Source: Helochares maculicollis
Taxonomy: Eukaryota > Arthropoda > Insecta > Coleoptera > Hydrophilidae
Assembly: GCA_033557835.1 (NCBI GenBank)
Contig: JAWQRO010000420.1
Span: forward strand, 1-39,318
Length of the DNA stretch: 39,318 bases
Direction of reading: 5' to 3'
Shown: piece after piece, positions 12,050 through 22,975 of the stretch
Layout of the letters: each line of letters opens with the position of its first letter
How positions within the stretch are numbered: the stretch's first letter is position 1
Notes under the pieces: model-generated
Database searches by the model: none
What the model was told of the DNA's origin: nothing
The model's input: the letters and a program-made list of their open reading frames with translations, nothing else
Translations under genes and position numbers: made by a program

Positions 12050-12620
12050 TATAATAAAAGGTCCTAGTTGAAGCTCTTATTAGCGGAATATTGTTGGATG
12101 TTACAAGCTTACGTTTGCGCTTTTAATTGAAAGCGAAGCTCGAATCGGCAGCGCCGAAGGCGCAGCTTATGCCTTTTGCAGATGTCAGAAGATAACTTCA
12201 CTTTCTACATTAATGATATTTTTATGTCAATATTCGATTGGAATTTACGGTTCCAAAAAATACAGGAATTCAGATTGAGTTGTTTTTAAAAACTATTCTA
12301 GAATACTACTAGACCAAAGCACCCACAACCTATTTTTTGAATTTTCACAAATTCTTTATTAAGTTCGCTCTTCAATTAAGAGCGTTACCCTATGCTTCTT
12401 ACAACAAAAGGTCTTAGTTGACTCTCTTAATAGGGAAATGTTTCTGCATGTTAAACGTTTAAGTTGACACGTTTAATTGAAAGCGATGCTCGAATGTGCG
12501 GCGCCAAAGGTGAAGCTTATACGTTTTGTAGATGATAGAAGATTACTTTCTTGAATAATCATATTTTTTATGCCAAGATTCGATGGTAGTTTACAATTCA
12601 AAACAATAAATAAAATTGAG

Positions 12621-13121
12621 TTGAGAAGCATTTTAAAACTGTTTTTGAATCGATTTAAAAGTACGGCCGTTAATTTTGCTTCTAACTTATTATTGCGTCT
12701 TTTCGAGAATCTTGAGTGGAGACAGTCCACACTTTTATAAATAGAAACTGGAACATTTCGCGGTAAAGAAACCAATGCTATTTCATTCAAAACAGAAAGT
12801 TTAGGTTATCTGACGTTATCAGGTAGAGCGGAAATACTTTGAGAATTTTTGCACGGGGACTTCGTACCTTTTTGATTGATAATTATGTATCTATCGCAAT
12901 ATTATGACTTAAAAATAAAATCAATCAACAGCGGCAAGTGAAATTCGTTAATTTTTTTCAATTAATAAAATAATATCAATAAAAATAATCGTTAAATGCG
13001 CTACTAATTAAAACCACAATTAAAATACCATAAACTCGATGTGTCACTTGCCACAAAGGAAGTCAATGTTGGTCCTCTAATATTGATTGTAACGTCAAAT
13101 ATAGTTGTTTGGTTGACGAAC
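12621..13121. other. DPP4 upstream region
   Basis: AT-rich DNA between the foldback repeat and the DPP4 candidate promoter. A minus-strand frame (12473-12790) starts inside it and overlaps the repeat; it has no recognisable motif. No other features were seen. Confidence 0.5.
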
Positions 13122-13130
13122 TTATAAATA
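13122..13130 (+). promoter_or_regulatory. Candidate TATA box of the DPP4 gene
   Basis: The sequence ttataaata lies about 50 bases before the inferred start codon at 13180. That would place transcription start near 13150-13160 and give a leader of only about 25 bases. No clear initiator was identified, and there may be further untranslated exons upstream. Confidence 0.35.
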
Positions 13131-13179
13131 TGTTGCTTTTTATTTTCTTTGATTAATACACACCCAGCTTAAAATAGCT

Positions 13180-13218
13180 ATGGAAAGGGAATCAGAGCTC
13201 ACGTCTTTGAGAAAAAAC
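13180..13218 (+). CDS. DPP4: DPP4 coding exon 1 (cytoplasmic tail start)
   Basis: This short exon encodes MERESELTSLRKN and ends at a strong donor (gtaagt) in phase 0. It joins exon 2 (ELIVSKGKRKKR...) without breaking the frame. It was chosen because exon 2 has an acceptor (tttttcag at 14321-14328) just before its first codon, so the ATG at 14314 would lie inside the intron. The distance to exon 2 is 1110 bases. A hydrophilic tail before the anchor is what a type II membrane DPP4 needs. Confidence 0.8.
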
Positions 13219-16200
13219 GTAAGTTCTTTATTCAATTCTAACATCATTTTAATTAGAGCATTCGTAAAATTTACATGCAACATTTAACGTATTTAAAGCG
13301 GCAGTAAGCACGTAGTTTTTGTTATCTAACAATAAATTATGTTCATACGCTTCATAACCCGTATCCATGACAAAATTTAATTTGAACACATCCTCTAATG
13401 TGTTACATTTGAATAATTTAATAAAACAGAATGCGTGTGTCGTTTGAATATTACAGACAAAGGATGATGTGGAAAATATCCATATTAGTGATAATGTTCT
13501 GTTTTATATGTGGACAAATTCTAGTTTCAATTCAGAAGAAATTCTGTTTTTAATTTGGTGTAATTCTGTTTCTAATTTGGAGTAAATCTGTTTCTAATGT
13601 GGAGCAATCCTGTTTTTAAGTTGTGGCAATTTTATTTTCAATTCGGACTAATTCTATTGTCTACTTTATTTTGGAAATCTGCTTTAAATGTGAACCAAAA
13701 TGTATTATTTGTAAACACCCAGCTTGAGTACACATGTTAAACTCATATAAATAGTTTACATGCAAACAAAAAATATTTGCAATTTCCTAGTTTGAAACGT
13801 AAACTTGGGAATTTCAAATCAAAGATCTTGTGATTCGGTGTTGAAATTCGGTGATAAGCTGAAAATTGTGTCATTAATATATTTATATGCACATATTAAA
13901 TAGTGTTATGGAAAGAGTAAAGGTTGTTGTACATTTGTGATAAGTATGTTAAGTTCGGTTGTAACTAGAAAACGCGAATACTGTGTAGCGATAAATTACT
14001 GAAGGATTTGAAAGAACGGAAAGACGTTGATTTCAAGGAGACTTGAATCATTGCTTAAAATGCGGATTGCATTAAATTAGGAAGGTGCACTTATTTAAAG
14101 GAAATTGCGCTGACAAGCTTCTATAATCTACGAGATTACAGTGAAATTACCTTTTTCGTTTAATTTTAACGACACCAAAATAATATTTTAATGGTAAAAT
14201 GCATTCTAAAAATGCGTAAAAAATGTATTGTTATATAAAAATGTGGGCGAAAAACATACTAATTTCTAGTGGTGTACTTTTTGTGCTTTAACTGATATAA
14301 AATTTAGTATTAAATGTTTCTTTTTCAGGAATTAATTGTGTCAAAAGGAAAGCGAAAAAAACGGACATGTATGATTATAAGTGGGATATTGGCTGTCATA
14401 GCTTTAGCCGTGATTATAGCCGTTATCATTTTGTTGAAGAGTCAAAAAAGAGAATCGCTGCCTCTTACCGCTAGCGGTTCCGCTGTCGCCCTTGAAGATA
14501 TTTTAGACGGAAACCTTATCCCGAAAGGGTTCAATGCCACTAAAGTAGCAGGTACGTACGTTTCTATTTCATAATTTATCCATAGTTCGATTAGTTTTTA
14601 CTTTTTATTGCACATTAATTGCACTGGTCGGCAAAAATATCCTTGCATCCTATCTTCAAAAATTAATCAATTTTAAAAACAGTTTGTAAATGAAACATTT
14701 TGCTACTGATATAAGTTTTCACATAAAAAACTCACACTTTTTGTTTAATCAAACTACATGCAATCCTAAACCTGTGAGACATCTATAACTAGGTCTGGAT
14801 CAACAAACATAAACAAGTCTCTGGGTTCATTTCAACGGTTTTCAGAAGCCCCGAGTCACGAATTTACACCATATTTTAATTATGAGAGGACTTCAGAAAT
14901 TGTTCTAAAATTACAGATTTTGTAGCAGCAAGACTATAGCGCCGACCAGTGATTTATGCATCAACCAACCTGCTTAAAAATATTTTAAATTATTTTTTGT
15001 TTGACTAAACAACAGGCAAGACGATAACCTTTGAAGAAGTAGTAAACGAGAAACTTGCGCCTAAAAATAACGGTACTTGGATAAAAGGTAAAAAATTGGC
15101 ATAATTTTGCTTGTCAGCTTGCTTCTCATGCAACTGCATTGCTGTAAATGCAATTGCGTACATTGAGCGTTCAAAATTATTTATAAGGCATTTAATTTGC
15201 ATTTTGAGTGCTATGCCTGCTTGAGAAACACAAATGATTGTAAAAACAAACTGTAAGAAATAGCTACTGAATATATGCCAAAAACCTATCCCTTTATTGG
15301 ACTAGCGCTAAGTTTTGGACAATGACAACCTAAAATAAAGGGTTTCAAATTATTGTAACCTCATTTTTGTTTACCGAAATCTTATTAAAATCCCAGTTTA
15401 CACGCAAGGAGGCAATGCAAAAATGAAAGTGTATTAAGGTAAGGCAATTCAAAACCAAAAATCCAGTAACTGGGTCTACCCTACATAGAAAATAAATACT
15501 CCAGCTTATTTTGCACGTTAACCAGAAGTCCTCGCATTGTAATTAAGAAACTTCCGCCATTGTTATAAGGAAATTAATTTCCCAATTCTTTTAAACAATT
15601 CGTGACATGCCATGTAAATGATACTCCCTTGTTAGCACATTCATTGCGCTACGAGATGGCTACTACGAGATCTGCATAAAAATCTCATAAATAACAATTA
15701 ATTTATTAAAATTCATAAATCACGGACGTTATGTTAATAGGGCACAATTAATTTTTTCTGTACTAGTGTGTGCTTATTTTTTATTATCCTTTCAAAATTT
15801 GATAAATCGTGCTGAACGTTTTTCTGGGATGCATAAGTAATTAAAATTAAAATTCAGGCATGAAAATAGTCATGCATTTTCCTACTAAATTAGCTTAAAC
15901 TAAATACGTAATCGATAATAATCGGGAATTTTGTAAAAATATTTATGCATTATTATTCCGAGTTGCACGTAAATTTCCATTAATTCAAGGTGTATTTTTG
16001 CAGGGGGTAATCTAATGTATAGAAATCTACAAGGAGACTTAATGTTATACAATATACAAAAAAGAAGCGCTTCAGTATTGCTGTCTGTAACCAATTCTGT
16101 AAGTCATTAGTAATAAGAGCGAAATATTAATAAACCTGATGATAAAAATTTTATTTTTTCCAGAGACTTTTAGAAGTAGCGATAGATCATGAATTATCTC

Positions 16201-18386
16201 CAGATTTAAATTTCTTGATGATTGCACATAAATACCAAAAGGTAGGTTGAGCCCTTGGTGTCCAGAAAAAAATATTTGTGTTTATAAAATTTCAGCTATA
16301 TAGACACAGCTACGTGGCCGAATATACAGTCATAAACTTACAAACTCTACAAGAAATACCCATTCAGTATGGAAACGAAAGAGTCTTACAATATGCAACT
16401 TGGGGACCAGTGGGCAACGCAGTAGTTTTTGTACTTTTAAACAATATCTTCTACATGCCAAATGCAACCAGCCCTCCAAAGCCTATTACTACTGATGGAA
16501 TTTTACACACGATACACAATGGGATTCCCGATTGGGTATATGAAGGTATTTGACTTTTCTAAATATTCCCATGTTTCAACAAATGAAGACGTTATATAAT
16601 TTGATATTTACAGAGGAAGTTCTAAGCTCCAACAGAGCAGTATGGTTCTCCCCAGATGGGAAAAAAATGGCATATGCTAAATTCAACGACACTTCAGTTG
16701 GTTTCATGAACCTCCCTGTTTATGGAATACCAGGAAGTTTGCAATCGCAGTATACAAGAGCACTACAAATTAGATACCCTAAACCAGGAACAAAGAATCC
16801 TGATGTATCTTTACACGTTGTGGACTTGGAAAACTACCGAATGGCTGAACTACCACCTGCAGAGTATAAGGAGCCAATTTTAGCCGTTGTCACTTGGGCG
16901 ACAAATGATGATGTTGTAGCCATATGGATGAATCGGGTTCAAAATATGGCTACTTTAATGACATACAATGCTCAAACTGATATCGATGCAAAGGCCATAC
17001 AACACTTCAAGGAGACTGAAGGCTGGTTAGAACTATTTACAGCACCTCTATTTTCAAAAGATGGCTCAAAAATGGTCTTTATTTGGTCACACAATCAAGG
17101 TAAATCAGGTGCTTTCAGACATGTTTCATTACTCGACAGGAAAGAAGGAGCTATTGTTCAACCGTTGACAAGTGGATTATTTGTTGTGTCAGAAATTTTA
17201 GCATGGGATGAAAAAAATGATCTTGTGTAAGTTATCTATCAACCATTTCTTATAAAGCACCACTCGTAATCATATAATACAGGAGAAAAAATATATTACT
17301 TTTTGTTTTAGATATTACCAAGCAAACTCAGAGGAAGATCGAGTAATTCAACATGTCTACAGTGTTTCACTAAAAACAAAGGAAATGAAATGCATTTCTT
17401 GCTCAGCCAAAACTTCTTTACACGGCAGTAAGTGCCTTCATAACTCTGCAAAGTTCACTGAAAATTTCACACACTATATTTTGAACTGTGCCGGGCCTAA
17501 CGTACCAGAAATGACAATTTACTCCTTAAAAAATAACACTGAACACCCTGTTATTTGGGAGAACAATGAAAATTTATACAATGTTCTCAAAGAAAAATCA
17601 TTGCCTACAATGAAGCGGTTTACAATCCCCGTAGCAGGTGGATTCGAAGCACAAGTTAACCTAAGATTGCCGCCGAATATGGTTACAAATGGTGATGTCA
17701 AGTACCCAATGCTAGTCCATGTTTACGGAGGTCCAGATTCGACTCAAGTAAGCGAAAAATTCATGGTTGATTGGGGCACTTATTTAGCAGCCAACAAAAG
17801 CATCATTTATGCCTCTATAGATGGCAGAGGTTCTGGTCTAAAAGGCAATAAAATGCTGTTTTCTGGATATAGGAGGTTTGGAACTGTTGAAATAATTGAT
17901 CAAATAAATGTAACACGCCAAATTCAACAAATGCTGCCATATGTAGATAATTCAAGAACGGGCATTTGGGGCTGGAGTTATGGAGGATATGCATCCGGTA
18001 TGGCATTAGTAGAAGATAAGGACGGAGTTTTTAAATGTGGCATATCGGTAGCTCCTGTAACAGATTGGGCCTTGTACGACTCAATTTACACTGAACGATT
18101 CATGGGCACCCCTAGAATTGAAGATAACTTACAAGGATATATTCGAGCACAACTGCTCAATAAAGTAGAAGGTATTAAAGACAAAATGTACTTCTTAGTC
18201 CATGGAACATTGGATGATAATGTTCACTACCAGCAATCCATGATGTGGGCAAAAGTGTTGGAACAAAACGATATTTTATTTAGACAACAAAGTTATCCAG
18301 ATGAAGATCATGGTCTGCAATCTGTTCGGCCCCATTTATATCATTCCCTCGAAAATTTCTTAGATGAATGTTTTGTAAATGTGTAA
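13180..18386 (+). CDS. DPP4: Dipeptidyl peptidase 4-like serine peptidase, type II membrane form (8 coding exons)
   Basis: DPP4 (S9B) cleaves X-Pro and X-Ala dipeptides from peptide N-termini, usually at the cell surface or in secretions; insect members are often named venom dipeptidyl peptidase 4. Coding exons: 13180-13218, 14329-14551, 15016-15087, 16004-16098, 16164-16241, 16296-16545, 16614-17226, 17312-18386. All introns are GT-AG and the frames join to 814 residues, normal for the family. Residues 1-27 are a basic cytoplasmic tail (KGKRKKR) and 28-49 one hydrophobic anchor. A beta-propeller follows with D-W-V-Y-E-E-E-V (E253, E254 bind the substrate amino group), then the alpha/beta hydrolase. 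The catalytic Ser679 is in GWSYGG, Asp758 in HGTLDDNV, His790 in DEDHG, and the oxyanion Tyr595 in HVYGGP. All are intact, so activity is expected. A soluble isoform from another first exon cannot be excluded. Confidence 0.95.
13219..14328 (+). other. DPP4 intron 1
   Basis: A 1.1-kb intron starting gtaagt and ending tttttcag. It contains the 22-bp minisatellite at 13517-13660 and no other recognised element. Confidence 0.75.
13517..13660 (+). repeat. 22-bp minisatellite in DPP4 intron 1
   Basis: Units close to aattctgtttctaatttgga start at about 13517, 13540, 13562, 13584, 13606, 13628 and 13650. The spacing is almost constantly 22 bp. The units are diverged from one another, so the array is old. 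There are no spacers between units, which separates it from a CRISPR-type structure. Confidence 0.85.
14552..16003 (+). other. DPP4 introns 2 and 3 around exon 3
   Basis: Intron 2 (14552-15015) and intron 3 (15088-16003) flank the 72-base exon 3, which encodes a segment ending in N-N-G-T-W-I-K. A minus-strand open frame at 15005-15202 overlaps exon 3 and is a shadow. No transposon ends were recognised. Confidence 0.7.
17312..18386 (+). CDS. DPP4: DPP4 coding exon 8 (catalytic domain)
   Basis: The large last exon starts after ttttgttttag and completes a split Val codon. It encodes the last blades of the propeller and the whole hydrolase domain. Catalytic codons: Ser at 17976-17978, Asp at 18213-18215, His at 18309-18311. 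The stop is TAA at 18384-18386. The exon keeps a fully open frame of 358 codons. Confidence 0.95.
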
Positions 18387-18621
18387 ATAACAAATCGTAT
18401 TAAAAGTAATATTCCAATGAAAAAAGACTAGTCAATGTTTGCATACTTTTTGTGAAAAATATAAACAAGAGATGTTGATCAATGTGTTAGCTGAAAACTA
18501 TTATACAAGCTGACTGTAAAATGTGAATAGATATCGTGATGTTTATATACCTAATATATTTGTACATCGGTGTAAATAATGTGTAAAGACTATATAAATG
18601 ATTCTTCAGTTTATATTTTAA

Positions 18622-18627
18622 AATAAA
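18622..18627 (+). terminator. Polyadenylation signal of the DPP4 gene
   Basis: AATAAA lies 236 bases after the stop codon and is followed by a T-rich stretch (cattttttttac). This is a plausible 3' end for the DPP4 transcript. Confidence 0.6.
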
Positions 18628-18664
18628 CATTTTTTTTACAAATATAATTTTAGACATTGCTCAG

Positions 18665-19064
18665 ACTGCATAATTCCAAACCCTCAGTCCCATCAGTACT
18701 TTTTCTGAAGATTATGATTAAGAATTGCTAAGTGACTGCCACACCTACAAAATACCCCAATTTCGCACAAAAGTACTTATTTTTTACTACTTCGCTTGTG
18801 TAAATTTAACAACTATGACTGGTTCTCTACCTTACTACTACTTAATATGGGAGTGAGTTTCTAATTGCACTAATCATTAGTAATAATGCTGACCATCGAA
18901 TAGCTGATATAAATTATGAAAACCAATCACAACTATTTCAAATCTGCAAGCAGTGTAAAACCATTTTCCATAACTATAATATTAGCCACGGCTACCGCTA
19001 CTATTGGGCAATTTTACTCCAACATTAGGAATGAAACACATTTATTAAAAACAAATCAATGACG
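18665..19064. other. Intergenic between DPP4 and mariner 1
   Basis: About 400 bases without coding potential or recognised repeats. Confidence 0.5.
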
Positions 19065-20326
19065 CCAGGTGCGCAAGTTTAAAATGTCGTTTTGTCGTCA
19101 AGAGATGGCGCATGAAATCTAGAGAAGTAGCCTTTGGAACCCAAAGTGCCATTTTTCGTAAGACTACCTACTACAAAACGTCATATTAGTTTAGTTATTT
19201 ACGAGTTAGTATCATAGTTCTGTTTTTGAATTTAGAGCCAAGTAAAGAGCATTTACGGCATGTAATGATTTTCTTGTTTAATCAAAAGAAAAAGGCATCG
19301 GAAAGTCATCGAATTCTTGCAGAGACTTACAGTGATCTTGCTCCAACTGTCAAGACTTGTAAACGCTGATTTCAACGTTTCAAAGTGGCGATTTCAATGT
19401 TATTGACAAAGAACGTAAAAATCAATCAAAAAAGTATGAAGACGATGAATTACAAGCATTATTGGACAAAGACGATACACAAACACAACAAATGATATTT
19501 GTTGAGAGCAGTGGAATATCACTTGGCAAGACATTTCTGATCACCTGAGAGCCATGGGGAAGATTCAAAAGGTTGGAAAAAAAGTTCCACACAAACTGAA
19601 CGAACGACAGATGGAAAGACGAAAAACTGTGTGCAAAATGCTGCATTAACGCCACAAAAGAAAAGGTTTTTTGCATCGGGTTGTAAATAGCAATGAAAAA
19701 TGAATATATTTTGAGAAACCCAAATGTAAGAAATCGTGGGTAATGCCAAGACAACCATCAACATCGAGTACGAAACCGGATCTGTTTGGGAGGAAGACAA
19801 TGCTGTGTGTGGTGGGATAAGAAGGGAGTAGTATACTACGAGCTTTTCATACCTGACGAAACAGTTAATTCCGTCCGCTACCGGCAAATGCTCAATATAA
19901 ATCACGCATTGATCAAAAAACCCCCACAATGGGCTCGAAGACACGGCAAAGTCATTCTGCAGCGTGACAACCCTCCTGCACATTCAACCAAAGTGGTCAA
20001 AGAAACGATTTCTTTGCTTGGTTGGGAATTCCTACCCCAGCCGTCGTATTCACCAGACCTGGCGCCTTCTGATTATCACCTTTTCTCATTTATGGGACAC
20101 GCACTGACTGAGCAACTCTTCGACTTTCGAGTATGTACAAAAATGGCTCCATGATTGGATATCAATGAAAGTTGAAGCTTTCTTTTGGTATGGTATCCGG
20201 AAATTGCTCGAGAGATGGATAACATGTGTAAAAAGGGAGGGCCAATACTTTGAATAATGTTTTACCATTGTTCTTAAATAATTACGTATTTTTCATGAAA
20301 AAAAAAATTTAAACTTGCGCACCTGA
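19065..20326 (+). mobile_element. Mariner 1, full-length but inactive
   Basis: The element is 1262 bp with terminal inverted repeats ccaggtgcgcaagttt (19065-19080) and aaacttgcgcacctg (20311-20325). A TA follows at the right; on the left the TA has become cg. The transposase is read on the plus strand from about 19240 (H-L-R-H-V-M-I-F-L-F-N-Q-K-K-K) to about 20150. It is broken: the first catalytic Asp position (expected G-D-E-K-W) reads S-N-E-K followed by TGA, there are frameshifts near 19500 and 19795, and the C-terminus shifts frame after L-F-D-F. The second and third acidic residues (R-D-N-P-P-A-H and A-P-S-D-Y-H) remain with 34 residues between them, the DD34D spacing of mariner. Confidence 0.92.
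19240..20154 (+). pseudogene. Mariner 1 transposase pseudogene
   Basis: N-terminal helix-turn-helix parts (A-S-E-S-H-R-I-L-A-E-T-Y, Q-R-F-K) are followed by K-K-Y-E-D-D-E-L-Q-A-L-L. The catalytic part carries V-W-W-D-K-K-G-V-V-Y-Y-E-L and Y-S-P-D-L-A-P-S-D-Y-H-L-F. Loss of the first Asp, a stop just after it and several indels make it non-functional. It belongs to the same lineage as the copy at 27195-28054, with which it shares long identical stretches. Confidence 0.88.
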
Positions 20327-21042
20327 TATTTATGAAATTTCATGCTCTGAATGCCCCCTGATTTATAGAGGTCACATTAACCAGTAATTGCAGAAGACAA
20401 ACACACCCACAGCGACATTTGAATTAAGCATTCGTTTAGCCAAACAGGCAAATACAATGGTCGCACCCTTGACTTTGGTGAAGTCATTGTGCTTGATAGC
20501 AAAAGCAATAGAGAGTGAAGATTATTTTTGGAGATGTGTTATATAAACCAAACAAAGGATATCGTGATGGAAACTAGGAGTGACATTGAAAAGCCGAGTG
20601 GTGATACAGCTGATCAGTTATCACTCTTGGCTTGGTTTGCATACGTAATGCTGTGAGGAAATTCAAATTTAAATTTTTTTTAACACTGCTGTGCACAGCT
20701 CTATTAATTGGGTCCCACAGATGGCGACTCTTTGTTACAAAATAAGTTCTGTTTGTCTAAATAAATGTGTTTATGGTTAGTTTAATTGCACTAATTTTAT
20801 TAAGGTTTTAATGTGTAATGACTGGAATTTGATGTGGTTTTTTCTAACCACTTAAAATTTATGGGTATGCTGTTATTTGTACACCTGTTAAGATGCCTCA
20901 CCACATTTTTTTGTAAGTAAAATTAATATTGGCTAATTATTTAACTTAACTGAGGTAATTCTGTTTATTATAGATTTAGTGAAAATGCCATAGAGTGGTG
21001 TACTAAACAAGGTTCCGATTTTATTCTTAACATATATATCTA
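20327..21042. other. Intergenic between mariner 1 and mariner 2
   Basis: About 700 bases of AT-rich DNA with no coding frames or recognised repeats. Confidence 0.5.
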
Positions 21043-22314
21043 TTAGGGGAACTAAAAAGTAATGTCGTTTTCTTAAGTTAAATTTACACGACTACATTTT
21101 TGACAAGTTTTTATATCTAATAAACAATATATTTACCTTTGTTATCAACTACCTTTTGCCATCTGGTATACAAATTTTCAATGCTGGACCAATAAAAATT
21201 AAACGATGTTTCTGTAAAATATGTCGAGATAGCATTTTGGACATCTTCAAAATTTTCTAATTTTTTGCCACCAAGACAATGTTGCAGTGATCGGAATAAA
21301 TGGTAATCCGAGGGTGCAATATCGGGCAAGTATGGTGGGTGAGGCTGTACCTCCCACCCCGATTCGTTAACTTTGTCTAAGGTCCGTTTTGCACAGTGCA
21401 GTCTTCCATTGTCATGTTGCAGAATAACTCCTTTTCTGTTGACAATTGCCGGATACTTTTTAATCAAAGACCGGTTTATTCATCCCAAATGTTCACAATA
21501 GACATCTGCATTAACAGTTTGTCCAGTTTTTAACACTTGAACGTGAACAACTCCGCATGTATTCCACCAAACACACAGAAGTGCCTTTTTGGGATGTAAA
21601 CCCAGTTTTGCAGTGGTTCGTAGTAATTCATTTCATTTGAGCCACTGCCTTTTGCATTTCGGATTATCATACAGGACCCATTTTTCATCTCCAGTGATCA
21701 AGCGATCAAAAAATGGATCTGTATGATGTCATTGAAGCAATACATTGCATGTGATGGACCGGTTGTCTTTATTTTGTTCAGATAGATTATGGGGGACTCA
21801 AACACCAACTCTGCTTATTTTTCCAATCTGCGCAAATGTTCTTGGATGTTTGACCAAGGTCGGTTAAGACTGTTTGAAAGTTCCTCAATTGTTTGACATG
21901 GATTTGCTTCCACTTTTGCCCTTAGCACGTCGTTATCTAATGCTGTTGGTCTTCCTGATCGATGGGCGTCAGAGAGATCAAAATTGCCTGATCTGAACTT
22001 GGAGAACCATCTTTGGCATTTTCGAACTTCCAATGCGCTTGGATAAACATCGCAAATGTTTTTAGTCGCAGCAGTTGCGTTATTACCCTTGCGAAACTCA
22101 AAAAGCATACAATGCCAGATATGCTCTTCTGGTATTTGGCTGGCGATTTCACCCCAAATTGCAAAAAAAGTGTAATACTTAATTATTCATAAGCAAATAT
22201 GATACAATAACCTCAAAATCTCTTTGACACACCTTCAAAGTACGTAATGAGCTAATCAAATGACAATCAAATATCAACATGCGCAGAAACGACATTACTT
22301 TCCGGTCTCCCTAA
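21043..22314 (-). mobile_element. Mariner 2, full-length but inactive, different lineage
   Basis: The element is 1272 bp, flanked by TA on both sides (21041-21042 and 22315-22316). Terminal inverted repeats are ttaggggaactaaaaagtaa (left) and the reverse complement of ttactttccggtctccctaa (right). The minus-strand transposase runs from about 22150 (I-P-E-E-H-I-W-H-C) to 21117. All three catalytic Asp are kept: G-D-E-K-W, H-D-N-G-R-L-H and A-P-S-D-Y-H, with DD34D spacing. It is inactive because of a frameshift after L-R-R-L-E-K (near 21817), several in-frame TGA codons (within V-x-V-P-H-N, L-L-Q-x-H-H, W-L-K-x and L-G-x-I-N-R) and the lack of an obvious start codon. The terminal repeats and protein differ clearly from mariner 1 and 3. 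Confidence 0.93.
21117..22150 (-). pseudogene. Mariner 2 transposase pseudogene
   Basis: The N-terminal half (22108-21815) carries A-T-K-N-I-C-D-V-Y, W-F-S-K-F-R-S-G-N-F and R-S-G-R-P-T, the DNA-binding region of mariner transposases. The C-terminal half (21467-21117) carries R-K-G-V-I-L-Q-H-D-N, H-P-P-Y-L-P-D-I-A-P-S-D and a final R-W-Q-K-V-V-D-N-K-G-K-Y. One frameshift and four nonsense codons separate the halves. Confidence 0.88.
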
Positions 22315-22587
22315 TAGTTTGGCCTTCCAGGGTCTAATCATTAATCGATTTTCAAGTCAAATTTAGCTACTTGTTAACAAAGAGGATCTCCTGAGTACTA
22401 TAACTTACCGCCCTAAACTCATCAAACACAAAATGTAACATAGAAGTATTTATGCAGGAAAATTTATTTTACCTTTGACAATATATCTATTTATGCCCAG
22501 TTTATATTATTTTTGCATTCTAGATTGGATAAAATTGATACGGATCTAATCTGCAGGAAAATGACACTTCATGATACAGAACATATA

Positions 22588-22593
22588 TTTATT
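22588..22593 (-). terminator. Candidate polyadenylation signal of the M16 gene
   Basis: AATAAA on the minus strand lies about 310 bases after the stop codon at 22900-22902. Other AT-rich hexamers occur nearby, so the exact site is uncertain. Confidence 0.4.
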
Positions 22594-22899
22594 TTATATC
22601 TGCAATAATCATTAACATCTTTCTTAAAATATAGTTTTGAATATGTGATTAATTAGGTTATACCAAATAAGTTGATAGTTTTAGTGGAAATAGTGGCAAT
22701 TTTCTGCAAAAACAGAGACTTTTTATACTTTAAGTACATTTAACTATTATATTAGTACATTTGCATGTGATGCGGCAATTTTGATGTTATAGAAAAGCAC
22801 TTTTCTGTCAGTGTTTCAGAAACAGTAATGATAAAAGCCACATCTCGTACAAATGTCATAAAAATCGTTGCTCCTACCTTTAAATGTTCTTGCAGTATT

Positions 22900-22975
22900 T
22901 TATATCAAATCAAAGAAGTCGTTGACCAAAAAGCTCTCGTCAAGAGATGGGAATACGTGGAGTTCATGACCAAGG
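22900..22975 (-). CDS. M16 gene terminal coding exon 9 (easily missed)
   Basis: The exon follows the acceptor aaatatttcag. With the two bases left over from exon 8 it gives A-L-G-H-E-L-H-V-F-P-S-L-D-E-S-F-L and ends F-F-D-L-I, then TAA at 22900-22902. Exon 8 ends at 23247 with a perfect gtaagt donor whose TAA would otherwise act as a stop at 23243-23245. The encoded tail is protein-like and continues the domain smoothly. It is only 76 coding bases long. Confidence 0.85.

Larger units (their letters stand above)
8276..12620. repeat. Foldback tandem repeat (four units, ~0.68 kb period), interrupted twice
   Basis: A block containing cgaagctcgaatcggcagcg (or a diverged form) occurs near 8527, 10304, 12132 and 12481. 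The distance from 10304 to 12132, less the 1151 bp contributed by the inserted transposon and its target duplication, is 677 bp. The motif cattgcttcatatatta (10188 and 10864) independently gives 676 bp. Each unit contains an inverted repeat. In unit 1 the left arm is 8276-8369 and the right arm 8499-8566, with a loop of about 130 bp containing taatggtatataataaaagc. Unit 1 carries the LINE at 8613-9800 in its spacer. Unit 3 carries transposon copy A in its loop. Unit 4 is shortened. No coding potential is seen. Confidence 0.8.

Noticed and set aside
13517..13660. CRISPR-like array
   Set aside because: Units are contiguous and diverged, without unique spacers, in an insect intron.
14314..14328. 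ATG at 14314 as DPP4 start
   Set aside because: These codons overlap the tttttcag acceptor; the upstream exon at 13180-13218 joins in frame and gives a hydrophilic tail.
19422..19983. Minus-strand open frames of 110 and 154 codons
   Set aside because: They are antisense shadows of the mariner 1 transposase pseudogene.
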